Of a stretch of 64,000 nt of DNA, positions 8,910 to 18,084 are shown piece by piece. This DNA comes from Alphaproteobacteria bacterium. GTDB lineage: Bacteria > Pseudomonadota > Alphaproteobacteria > Rhodobacterales > Rhodobacteraceae. The position numbers and the translations under genes are program-made. Every line of letters starts with the position of its first letter. Position 1 is the first letter of the stretch. The stretch is from contig JAUIAU010000001.1 in NCBI GenBank assembly GCA_030425185.1, positions 121,402 to 185,401 of the forward strand, in the 5' to 3' direction. The notes below the pieces were generated by a model. It worked only from the letters and a program-made list of their open reading frames with translations. It made no database searches and had not been told where the DNA came from.

Positions 8910-9107
8910 TCAGCGCAGCAGGCGGTCGGCGGCGCGGCGGGCGGCTTCGGCGCGGGCGCGCGCGGCCAGCAGGTCCTCGGGGGTCACGACGCGCGGGGTG
9001 CCCAGCGCGGCCAGCCGTGCCCCGAGGGCGGCGATCAGCCCGCCAAGGCGCACCGGGGCGGCAGAGGCGGCGGGAACAACGGCGGTGTCGAGGGTCAGGC
9101 GGGTCAT
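8910..9107 (-). CDS. Small Ala/Arg-rich protein of unknown function
   Basis: 65-residue small protein starting MTRLTLDTAVV. The middle is hydrophobic (VRLGGLIAALGARLAALG) and the C-terminus is basic and helical (LLAARARAEAARRAADRLLR). A GGAG site lies 9 bases before this ATG, which favours it over the in-frame ATG at 9125. I do not recognise the family. It converges with the winged-helix regulator, leaving 5 bases between them, and two 22-bp direct repeats lie upstream. An expressed stress-type small protein is an inference only. Confidence 0.5.
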   Translation of the reverse strand: MTRLTLDTAVVPAASAAPVRLGGLIAALGARLAALGTPRVVTPEDLLAARARAEAARRAADRLLR

Positions 9108-9174
9108 GGCGGGTCTCCGGGTCATGGGGTGTCGCTTCGATGAAACGACCCTCCCACGGCCGGACCCTTCCGGT

Positions 9175-9219
9175 CCTTAAGCCGTCCGAACCCCGGCCTT
9201 AAACGTTCCGAAAGCCCGG
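9175..9219 (-). promoter_or_regulatory. Two 22-bp direct repeats upstream of the small gene
   Basis: CCTTAA-n4-TCCGAA occurs twice, at 9175-9190 and 9197-9212, with an exact period of 22 bases (about two helical turns). Each copy is followed by a CCCGG-like tail. The array lies 70-110 bases upstream of the small gene's start and past the end of the neighbouring 9221-11290 gene. Direct repeats are the typical target form for OmpR-type winged helices, such as the one encoded next door. Confidence 0.55.
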
Positions 9220-9220
9220 C

Positions 9221-11290
9221 TCAGGCCCGCCGCCCCTCACGCAGCCAGGCCGCGACGCTGAGCAGCGCGGCCAGCGCCAGGAAGAGCCACGCCGCCACCA
9301 GCGGGGACACCCGCAGGTCGGTGGTCAGCGCGGCGTCGCGCGGGGTGATCCCGATCCAGCCGCGCCCGGCGGCCACCCGGCCCTCGCGCACCGTGCGCAG
9401 GTCCGGCACGCCCTCGGACAGCGCCACGATCCCGCCGCGTGTCTCGCGCACCGCCGGGTCGAGCTTCGCACCGCTGGCGATCGTCTCCTCGAACTCGCGC
9501 GGCGCGGCGGGGCCGAGCGCCGTGACCCGCTCAAGGTCACCCTCCGCCAGCCGGTAGAGGCCCGGCTCTGGCGCATCGAACACCGCCTGCGACCGGCCGG
9601 GCGCAACGGTGTCCATCGGCAGCACGGTCACGCTGCCGTCGGGCCCGGTGATCGTGACCTCGCGCGGGGCGTCGTCGAGCGCGCGCCGGGTGATCGTCAG
9701 GGTCTGCCCGTCGGCCTCGGCCACCAGCGCGTCCTCTTCGAGCTCCGGCTCCTTCATCATCCAGTGCGCCAGCCGCCGCAGCAGTTCCAGTTGCGGCCCG
9801 CCGCCCTCGAACCCCCGGTCCCACAGCCACGCCTGATCGGAGGCCAGCAGCGCCACGCGCCCCTCGCCCACCCGGTCGAGGATCAACAGCGGACGCTCGC
9901 CCGGCCCGGTCATCGCGACATCGCCCGAGGTGCGGTCCAGCTCCACCAGCCGCATCCAGCGACCCCATTCGGGCGCCTCGCCCTGGAACAGGCCCGCCGT
10001 CACCGGGTGGCGCAGCCCGACCTCCGAGACTTGCGGCCGGTAGCCTTCCTCCAGCACCCGCGCGGTCGGCGCGCCGGGCAGCACGTCGCCCAGCGCCGAG
10101 CGGTAGATCGACGAGGCATCGGCGAACTCCGGCCCGGCCGCCACCAGCACGGCGCCCCCCTCGCGGACGTAATTGGCGATGTTCTCGTAGTAGATGCCCG
10201 GCAGGATGCCGCGCCGCGAGTAGCGGTCGAAGATGATCAGGTCGAACTCGTCGATCTTGTCGAGGAACAGCTCGCGCGTCGGGAAGGCGATCAGCGACAG
10301 CTCGGTAACCGGCACGCCGTCCTGCTTTTCCGGCGGGCGCAGGATGGTGAAATGCACGAGGTCCACCGCTGCGTCGGACTTCAGCAGGTTGCGCCAGGTC
10401 CGTTCGCCCGCATGCGGCTCGCCCGAGACCAGCAGCACCCGCAGCCGGTCGCGCACGCCGTTGATCTGCACCACGGCGGCGTTGTTGCGGTCGGTCAGTT
10501 CGCCCTCGGCCTCGGCGACGCGGAAGGTGACGACGTTCTGCCCGCCATGCTGCAGGACAAGCGGCACCTCGATGTCGCGCCCCAGCGGAATGCGCGCGGT
10601 GAACGGATCGCCGCCGTCGATGGCGACCTCGACCGCGACCTGGCCCGTCGCCTCGGACGCGGGCACGGCGCCCTGGTCCTCGACCCGCAGGACCATGCTG
10701 ACCTCTTCGCCGATGATCCCGAAGGCCGGGGCGTTCTTCACCACCAGCCGCCGGTCCCAGTCGTCGGGCTGGCCCGACAGCAGCAGGTGCATCGGTGCGG
10801 GCAGCGGCGGCAGGCGGTCGAGGTCATGCAATTGCCCGTCCGACAGCAGCATCACCCCCGCCAGCCGCGCCTGCGGGATCTCGGCCAGCGCTTCGGACAG
10901 CGCGGTCATCAGAAGCGTGCCGCCGTCCCCCGGGGCATCGCCCAGCCGCACGACCTGCAGGTCGGTGTTCGGACGGGCGGTGATCTCGGCCTCCAGCGCG
11001 GTCAGCGCCGCCTCGGTCTGCTCGGCCCGGCCGCCGATCCGCTGGCTGGCGCTCTCGTCCACCACGACCAGCACGATGTCCGACAGCGGGTCGCGCTCTT
11101 CTTCCTGCAGGCTGGGGTTGGCCAGCGCGAACAGCAGCACGGCCGCCCCGATCGCCCGCACCCAGGCGCCCAGCAGCCCGCGCCAGCCCGCGAAGACCAG
11201 CAGCAGGGCCATGCCCGCCGCCAGCGCGGCCAGCACGCCCCACGGCAGCAGCGGATCGAAGACGACGGTGCCTGTTGTCAGCGCGTCCAT
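9221..11290 (-). CDS. Membrane-anchored VWA/GATase-like protein of the MoxR operon
   Basis: 689-residue membrane protein. Two hydrophobic helices lie near residues 15-60 and one near the C-terminus (PLVAAWLFLALAALLSVAAW). After the first helices comes IVLVVVDESASQR, resembling a VWA metal-site DxSxS motif. The middle has a glutamine-amidotransferase-like fold segment (DLIIFDRYSRRG, YVREGGAVLVAAGPEF) without an obvious catalytic triad. It is the last gene of MoxR-DUF58-DUF4159-this gene, and its start overlaps the DUF4159 stop by one base (TGATG). MoxR operons are thought to assist folding or assembly of envelope proteins; the precise role is unknown. Confidence 0.75.
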   Translation of the reverse strand: MDALTTGTVVFDPLLPWGVLAALAAGMALLLVFAGWRGLLGAWVRAIGAAVLLFALANPSLQEEERDPLSDIVLVVVDESASQRIGGRAEQTEAALTALEAEITARPNTDLQVVRLGDAPGDGGTLLMTALSEALAEIPQARLAGVMLLSDGQLHDLDRLPPLPAPMHLLLSGQPDDWDRRLVVKNAPAFGIIGEEVSMVLRVEDQGAVPASEATGQVAVEVAIDGGDPFTARIPLGRDIEVPLVLQHGGQNVVTFRVAEAEGELTDRNNAAVVQINGVRDRLRVLLVSGEPHAGERTWRNLLKSDAAVDLVHFTILRPPEKQDGVPVTELSLIAFPTRELFLDKIDEFDLIIFDRYSRRGILPGIYYENIANYVREGGAVLVAAGPEFADASSIYRSALGDVLPGAPTARVLEEGYRPQVSEVGLRHPVTAGLFQGEAPEWGRWMRLVELDRTSGDVAMTGPGERPLLILDRVGEGRVALLASDQAWLWDRGFEGGGPQLELLRRLAHWMMKEPELEEDALVAEADGQTLTITRRALDDAPREVTITGPDGSVTVLPMDTVAPGRSQAVFDAPEPGLYRLAEGDLERVTALGPAAPREFEETIASGAKLDPAVRETRGGIVALSEGVPDLRTVREGRVAAGRGWIGITPRDAALTTDLRVSPLVAAWLFLALAALLSVAAWLREGRRA

Positions 11291-14064
11291 CAGTTCCCCA
11301 GCCTGTCCAGAAGGGCCGGCACGTGGACCTGGTCGGACTTATAGTTGCCGGTCAGCACGTGCATGATCAGGTTCACCCCGAAACGGTAGGCCAGTTCGCG
11401 TTGCTGCCGCCCCGAGTAGCCGCGCCCGACCGGGAACATGTACTGTCCCGCCTCGTCCACGGCCCAGGCCGACGCCCAGTCGTTGCCGCCGATCACCACC
11501 GGCGTCACCCCGTCGTTGAGATTGCGGAACGGCACGCCCTCGACGCGCTCGGCATCGGGCGGCGCGGCCTCGACCCACAGCGTGCGGCCGAGGTAACGGC
11601 CGGGAAAGTCCTGCAGCAGGTAGAAGGTGCGCGTCAGGACATGGTCCTGCGGCAGCGGCTCCAGCGGCGGGATGTCCAGCGGTGCTGCCAGCCGCTGCAG
11701 CCCGCGCAGCGCCTCGGTCTCGCGCCCGCCGACGGCGATGTCCGCATCGCGGGTGTCGAACAGGATCATGCCGCCCGACCGCAGGTAGCGGTTCAGCTTG
11801 GCATAGGCCTCGGCGCTGGGGCGGGCCTGGTCGGGGGTGACCGGCCAGTAGAGGAACGGGAAGAAGGCCAGTTCGTCGGTTTCGAGGTCGATCCCCATCG
11901 GCTCGGCCGGCTCGACCGCGGTGCGCTCGAACAACACCTGCCCCAGCCCGCGCAGCCCGGCCTCGGCCACGTCGTCGAGCCGCACGTCGCCGGTCAGCAC
12001 ATGTGCCAGCACGACAGCGCTGGTCGCCTCGATGGCGAAGGCATCCGGCCCGGCGGCCTCCTGTGCGCGCAGCGGCCCGCCCGGCAGCGCCAGCGCCAGC
12101 CCGAGCACCAGCGCCGCGGTTGCGCCGCGCGGGCCGGTCAGCCGCCCGCTCAGCCACAGCGAGGCCACCGCGTCGACCGCCAGCAGGATCAGCGCCGCCA
12201 TCAGCAGCCAGCCGGTCAGCGGGCGTTCGGGCACGACCGCCAGCCCCTCGACCGCGACACCGGCGGGCCATGCCGCGGGCGTCAGCACCGTCTCCGGCCC
12301 GATCACGTTGCGCGCGATCCGCCGGTCGCCCCCGGCATAGAGACCCGGCGGCACCTCGCGCGACAGGGGCGCCTCGGCCAGCGTCGCCCCGGACAGGCCC
12401 GGCAGCATGCCCGCGTCCTCCAGCACGCCGAACGCGGTCAGGCGCTGGTCCGGCACCCAGGTCGTGCCCGCCAGCGCCTCGGCGGTCAGTTCGCTCGGCC
12501 GGGTCGAGACCGCCAGCCGCTCCAGCATCTGCACGAAGAGACCCGACAGCGGCAGCGTCGACCACTCGGCGTTCGCGGTGACATGGACCAGCACGACCTG
12601 CCCCTGCCCGACCGCCTTGCGCGTCACCAGCGGCGTGCCGTCGGCCAGGGCCGCGATCACCCGCTCGGGCAGGTTGGGGTCAGGCTGCGCCATCACCTGC
12701 GCGGTCACCTCGACATCGTCCGGCACGGCGAGGCCGAAGAAGGGCGAATCTTCCGCGAACGGCCGCAGCGTCTTCGGCTCGCCCCAGCTCATCGCACCCC
12801 CGACCGAGCGTCCGCCCGCGCGCAGCCGCACCGGCATCAGCGGGTCTTCCTCGGTCCGGGCGACATCGCTGGCCGCCAGGCGCGGCCCGGCGAAGCGCAG
12901 CAGCAGCCCGCCCTTCTCGACCCACTCCAGCAGATCGGCGGCTTCCGCGCCGGACAGGGTCGCCACGTCCGCCAGCAGGATCGCGTCCGGGTTCGCGGGC
13001 AGCACATCGGCCAGCGGCAGTTCCAGAAGATCGGCGGTCGGCTCCAGCGCCTGCCGGAGATAGTGCAGCGGCTCCAGCAGTTGCAGGCCCTCGCTGTCGT
13101 CACGGCCCGAGAACAGCGCGATCTCGCGCCGCCGCAGGCTGTCGTCCGCCAGGCTCACGGCGCCCGCATGGACCTGGCCCTGCACCTCGAACCGGGTGAT
13201 CCGGTTACGCAGCTCGGCGGGCATGGCGATCCGGGCGCTGCCCTCGGTGGCGCCGTCCTGCAGGGCGACCGGGATGCGCTCCAACTCGCGGGTCACGCCG
13301 TTCGGATCGGGCCCGCGTGCGATCACGACGACCTCGCGCGCCCCGGCCGGATCGGCCCGGCGCACGGTGACCTCGACCTGCCCGTCGGCTAGCCGCGCCG
13401 GGGCGATGGCCAGCACGGCGCGCCCGCCCTCGACCGCGCGCACCGTCCCGCGCGCCCGCAGCGCCGCGATCAGGTCGTCGCGGGCCGGGAAGTCGAGGCC
13501 GTCCGACAGCCACAGCGTGTCGAAGCCGCCATCGAGCCGGCCGATCCAGGCCGCGACCGCCTCGGGGTCCGGGGCCCAGGGGTTCGGCCGGAAGGACGGC
13601 AGCGTTGCGCGCAGCGCCTCGGCGGGCCGGAAGCGCGGCGCTTCGGGCGGCAGGTCGGTCAGCGAGACCAGCGCCGCCGGACGGCCCAGACGCGCGGCCT
13701 CGGCCAGTTCGGCGTCGATCCGGTCGATCCGGGCCGACCAGTCACGCGCGCCCGCCCAGCTTCCGTCCGCGAGGATCAGGAGCGGCCCGTCGCCCGCCCC
13801 CTCGGCCTCGGGGTTCAGGACCGGCCCGGCGAAGCCGATGATCATCGCGGCCACGGCGAGCGCCCGCAACACCAGCAGCCACCACGGCGTCTTGTCGGTC
13901 TCGGTCTCCGGGTCCTTCAGACCCAGCAGAAGCGCGACACCGGGAAAGCGGCGACGGACCGGCGCGGGCGGCACCGCGCGCAGGATCAGCCAGAGCACCG
14001 GCAGCGCGATCAGGCCGAGCAGCAGCGCGGGCGTGGCAAAGGCGACGGGTCCGATGGCGAACAT
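11290..14064 (-). CDS. DUF4159 / BatA-like membrane protein
   Basis: 924 residues. The N-terminus is the BatA-type two-helix membrane module (TPALLLGLIALPVLWLILRA, then WWLLVLRALAVAAMIIGFAG). The central region resembles a VWA fold (LLILADGSWAGARDW). More membrane helices appear near residues 610-660. The C-terminus is a DUF4159 domain (GGMILFDTRDADIA, FPVGRGYSGRQQRELAYRF). It lies in a tight operon with DUF58 (1 base apart) and the downstream membrane protein. A cell-envelope role is inferred from related MoxR operons. Biochemical function is not known. Confidence 0.82.
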   Translation of the reverse strand: MFAIGPVAFATPALLLGLIALPVLWLILRAVPPAPVRRRFPGVALLLGLKDPETETDKTPWWLLVLRALAVAAMIIGFAGPVLNPEAEGAGDGPLLILADGSWAGARDWSARIDRIDAELAEAARLGRPAALVSLTDLPPEAPRFRPAEALRATLPSFRPNPWAPDPEAVAAWIGRLDGGFDTLWLSDGLDFPARDDLIAALRARGTVRAVEGGRAVLAIAPARLADGQVEVTVRRADPAGAREVVVIARGPDPNGVTRELERIPVALQDGATEGSARIAMPAELRNRITRFEVQGQVHAGAVSLADDSLRRREIALFSGRDDSEGLQLLEPLHYLRQALEPTADLLELPLADVLPANPDAILLADVATLSGAEAADLLEWVEKGGLLLRFAGPRLAASDVARTEEDPLMPVRLRAGGRSVGGAMSWGEPKTLRPFAEDSPFFGLAVPDDVEVTAQVMAQPDPNLPERVIAALADGTPLVTRKAVGQGQVVLVHVTANAEWSTLPLSGLFVQMLERLAVSTRPSELTAEALAGTTWVPDQRLTAFGVLEDAGMLPGLSGATLAEAPLSREVPPGLYAGGDRRIARNVIGPETVLTPAAWPAGVAVEGLAVVPERPLTGWLLMAALILLAVDAVASLWLSGRLTGPRGATAALVLGLALALPGGPLRAQEAAGPDAFAIEATSAVVLAHVLTGDVRLDDVAEAGLRGLGQVLFERTAVEPAEPMGIDLETDELAFFPFLYWPVTPDQARPSAEAYAKLNRYLRSGGMILFDTRDADIAVGGRETEALRGLQRLAAPLDIPPLEPLPQDHVLTRTFYLLQDFPGRYLGRTLWVEAAPPDAERVEGVPFRNLNDGVTPVVIGGNDWASAWAVDEAGQYMFPVGRGYSGRQQRELAYRFGVNLIMHVLTGNYKSDQVHVPALLDRLGN

Positions 14065-14065
14065 C

Positions 14066-14961
14066 TCAGGCCCCCCGGTCGAGGGCGCGGTAGAGCCACA
14101 GCAGCGTCGGCTCGGCCGGATCGCCGGTGTGATGGGTGGTGAACTGCCAGCCGGTGCGCCGGGTCAGCAGCGCCAGCCGGTCCCGCCGCTCGGCCAGCCG
14201 GTCGAGATAGGCCGTGCGCAGGCCCTTGGCCTTGAGTGTCTCGAAGCGCAGCGTGCCCTGCATCGACTCGAAGACGGTGCGCCCGTTGAACGGAAACGCC
14301 TCCTCGTCGGGGTCGAGCACCTGCACCAGCGCGCCCTTCACCCCCCGGTCGGCGGCTTGCGTCAGGGCGGTCTCGACCGCCTCCACCGGGCCGAGGAAGT
14401 CCGACAGGAATACCGCGCGGCTGCCCGGCGGCAGCGCGCGCGGCTTCGGTGTGCCGTAGTCCTGCGGCTCGACCGGGTCCATCAGCGCCTGCGCCAGACG
14501 CAGAAGCTGCCCCTTGCCGCCCTTCGGCGGCTCGTCGAGCCCGGTCAGGCCGACGCGTTCCCCCCCGCGCACCGCGAGGATCGCCAGCGCCATCGCCAAG
14601 GTCTGCGCCCGCCGCAGCTTGGAGGGCCGCGCCTTCGCCCCGGCGAAGGCCATCGACGCGCCGTCATCGACGCCCAGCATCAGCGCCTGCGTCGCCTGCC
14701 ACTCGGTCTCGCGCACATAGGCGCCGTCGGCCCGGGCCGAGCGGCGCCAGTCGATGGCGCGCAGGCTGTCCCCCGAGACCGCCGGGCGGTACTGCCAGAA
14801 CTCGTCACCCATGCCCGCGCGCCGCCGTCCGTGCACGCCCAGAAGCACCGTCGCCGCCAAGTGCTCGGCCCCGATCATCAGCGCGGGCAGGCTTCCGGCG
14901 ACGGTCTCCGACCGGTGGCGGAGCGTCTCTGGCGTGTGCAGCGCGGAGGGCGCGGGATGGG

Positions 14962-14965
<4 letters not shown>
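14066..14965 (-). CDS. DUF58 domain-containing protein
   Basis: 299 residues with a GTG start (14965) that overlaps the TGA stop of the MoxR gene (GTGA), showing translational coupling. The DUF58 core motif appears as EFWQYRPAVSGDSLRAIDWRRSAR, in which the conserved DxxRxIDWxxSAR-type block is intact, followed by VRETEWQATQALML. Such proteins are VWA-like partners of MoxR ATPases. The open frame runs another 62 codons upstream inside the MoxR gene, but that part has no family similarity and is rejected. Confidence 0.85.
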
Positions 14966-15969
<1,004 letters not shown>

Positions 15970-16029
15970 GGTCGGGCTCCGCACTGGAATTACGTCGTCG
16001 TTCCCGGCAAGGTATCGCTTCCAGCAGGA

Positions 16030-16632
16030 ATGGCAAAAGCAATGCGCTCACAAAACATCGTGAAACCGTCCGCCGACGACATTGCCGCTTCCGCGCGCGC
16101 GGCTGGCAAGAAGGGCCCGCCGCCCGTGCACCTGTGGAACCCGCCGTTCTGCGGCGACCTCGACATGCGGATCGCGCGGGACGGCACGTGGTTCTATCTC
16201 GGAACGCCGATCGGGCGCGCACCGCTGGTGCGGCTCTTCGCGTCGATCCTGAAGCTGGAGGACGGCAAGTACTTCCTCGTCACCCCGGTCGAGAAGGTCG
16301 GCATCACCGTGGACGATGCGCCCTTCGTCGCCGTCGATGTCGAGCGCACCGACGGGGCGGACGGACCAGACCTGACCTTCACCACCAACGTGGGCGACAC
16401 CGTGGTCGCGGGGCCGGACCATCCGATCCGCGTGACCCGCGACCCCGCGACCGGCGAGCCGTCGCCCTATGTCATGGTGCGGCGCGGGCTGGAGGCGCTG
16501 ATCGACCGCAAGAGCTTCTACCGGCTGGTGGACATCGGCGAGCATCGCGACCACGACGGCGCCCGCTGGTTCGGGCTGGTCTCCCGGGGCGGGTTCTTCC
16601 CGGTCATCCCCTCCGCCGAGCTGGAGGTCTGA
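16030..16632 (+). CDS. DUF1285 domain-containing protein
   Basis: 200-residue cytoplasmic protein beginning MAKAMRSQNIVKPSADD. The DUF1285 signature is visible as WNPPFCGDLDMRIARDGTW followed by FYLGTPIGRAPLVRLF and later YPFLLVTPVEKVGI-like sequence (here YFLVTPVEKVGI). The family is widespread in alphaproteobacteria and its function is unknown. It is divergent from the MoxR operon, about 60 bases apart, so the two probably share a promoter region. A second in-frame ATG lies 4 codons on. The DUF2798 gene follows after 4 bases. Confidence 0.85.
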   Translation: MAKAMRSQNIVKPSADDIAASARAAGKKGPPPVHLWNPPFCGDLDMRIARDGTWFYLGTPIGRAPLVRLFASILKLEDGKYFLVTPVEKVGITVDDAPFVAVDVERTDGADGPDLTFTTNVGDTVVAGPDHPIRVTRDPATGEPSPYVMVRRGLEALIDRKSFYRLVDIGEHRDHDGARWFGLVSRGGFFPVIPSAELEV

Positions 16633-16636
16633 GCCC

Positions 16637-16864
16637 ATGTTTCCCGCCCGCGCGGCCCCGCTCCTGTTCGCGCTGATCCTGTCGGGGCTGATGTCCTGCC
16701 TTGTCTCCGGCTTCTCGACCCTGCGGGTGATGGGGCTCGGCGAGGGCGTGTTCACCACCTGGATGACCAACTGGCTGGGCGCCTGGACGCTGGCCTTTCC
16801 CGGCGTGCTGATCGTCGCCCCGGTCACGCGGCGGCTGGTGGCGCGGCTGGTGCGCCCGGCCTGA
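16637..16864 (+). CDS. DUF2798 two-helix membrane protein
   Basis: 75 residues forming two transmembrane helices (LLFALILSGLMSCLVSGFST and WLGAWTLAFPGVLIVAPVTR), the layout of the DUF2798 family of small inner-membrane proteins with unknown role. It begins 4 bases after the DUF1285 stop and probably shares its transcript. It is convergent with the YdeI-like gene, 5 bases away. Confidence 0.8.
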   Translation: MFPARAAPLLFALILSGLMSCLVSGFSTLRVMGLGEGVFTTWMTNWLGAWTLAFPGVLIVAPVTRRLVARLVRPA

Positions 16865-16869
16865 GGCCC

Positions 16870-17436
16870 CTACCGGCGAAACGGCGAGGGCCGGAGCCCC
16901 TGCGCGGCGCTGTCCCGGACGTCGGCGATCCGCTTCGCCCGCGTCGGCGGCGTCTTCGCGGTCTTGATCCACTCCAGCGTCCCGCGCTTCACCGAGCGCG
17001 GCCAGCCGTCCCAGACCGGGCGCAGATCGCCCAGCGCCGCGGCGAGGTCGCCGGGCACCTCCAGCAGCTCGACGTCGTCGAGAAAGCTCCACATCCCGTT
17101 CGCCTGCGCCGCCGCGATCAGCGCCTCGCCCGCGGGCTGCATCCGCCCCTCGGCCCGCATCCGGGCCACCTTGTCCTTGTTGACCGCAGACCAGGCCGAC
17201 TTCGGGTTGCGCGGGCTGATGCGGATCTTCGCGCGGTCGGCATCCACCGAGCCCGTCACCGAATCGACCCAGCCCCAGCACAGAAGCTCGTCGATCAGCT
17301 CGCCGGTGCTGACGTAGTGGGGCGTGTGCTTCTTCCAGCTGACCAGCCAGACCGTGCCCGCGGTCGCGTGGTTCGCGGCCAGCCAGTCGCGCAGGTCCGC
17401 GACCGAGCGCACCTCGACGGCGTCAGACGCGCTCAT
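16870..17436 (-). CDS. YdeI/OmpD-associated family protein
   Basis: 188-residue protein of the YdeI family. Characteristic features are [21 protein letters not shown] near the N-terminus, the CWGWVDS block, and [16 protein letters not shown] in the middle. The C-terminal YdhG-like region contains [14 protein letters not shown] and ends in an [27 protein letters not shown] helix. Family members have been linked to bacteriocin or peptide resistance, but the mechanism is not settled. Its first codons overlap the end of the upstream pseudouridine synthase by 14 bases, so the two are co-transcribed. Confidence 0.85.
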   Translation of the reverse strand: MSASDAVEVRSVADLRDWLAANHATAGTVWLVSWKKHTPHYVSTGELIDELLCWGWVDSVTGSVDADRAKIRISPRNPKSAWSAVNKDKVARMRAEGRMQPAGEALIAAAQANGMWSFLDDVELLEVPGDLAAALGDLRPVWDGWPRSVKRGTLEWIKTAKTPPTRAKRIADVRDSAAQGLRPSPFRR

Positions 17437-17959
17437 GCCGCCACTCTCCCGGGGGCAGCCCGTCCAGCGCCCAGGGTCCCACCCGCCAGCGGATCAGGCG
17501 CAGGCAGGGCAGGCCGACCGCCGCCACCATGCGCCGCACCTGCCGGTTCCGGCCTTCGCGGATCGTCAGCCGCAGCCACGCGTCGGGCACCGTCTTGCGC
17601 ACCCGCACCGGCGGCTCGCGAGGCCAGAGGGTTTCCGGGGCGTCCACCTGTGCCACCTCCGCCGGGAGGGTCACGCCGTCCTTCAGCCCCACGCCCCGGC
17701 GCAGCGCCTCCAGCGCGGCCGCGTCCGGCACCCCCTCGACCTGCACCAGGTAGGTCTTCGCCATCTTGTGCTTCGGGTCCGCGATCCGCGCCTGCAACCG
17801 ACCGTCGTCGGTCAGCAGCAGCAGCCCCTCCGAGTCGCGGTCGAGCCGCCCGGCGGCATAGACGCCCGGCAGATCGATCCAGCGCTTCAGGCCCGGCCAC
17901 TGCCCCTCGTCGGTGAACTGGCTGAGCACGTTCATGGGCTTGTTGAAGGCGATGAGCAT
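17423..17959 (-). CDS. 23S rRNA pseudouridine synthase, RluE-like
   Basis: 178-residue pseudouridine synthase of the RsuA/RluE branch without an S4 domain. The catalytic motif is [19 protein letters not shown], with Asp in GRLDRDSEG, followed by KTYLVQVEG and the C-terminal [19 protein letters not shown] block. This short form best fits RluE, which modifies 23S rRNA near U2457 in E. coli; the site here is inferred. It opens a two-gene unit with the YdeI-like gene. Confidence 0.88.
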   Translation of the reverse strand: MLIAFNKPMNVLSQFTDEGQWPGLKRWIDLPGVYAAGRLDRDSEGLLLLTDDGRLQARIADPKHKMAKTYLVQVEGVPDAAALEALRRGVGLKDGVTLPAEVAQVDAPETLWPREPPVRVRKTVPDAWLRLTIREGRNRQVRRMVAAVGLPCLRLIRWRVGPWALDGLPPGEWRHERV

Positions 17960-18084
17960 GGCCCCCTATAGCCGCAACGCGCGCCGGGCCGAAGCCCCAA
18001 CGGCAGGTCCCGGCGCAACGGCGCGCTGGTCAGGCGGCGCGGGATAGGCTTTGCTGGCGCTCGCCCCCTGCCCGGACCCAGCCC

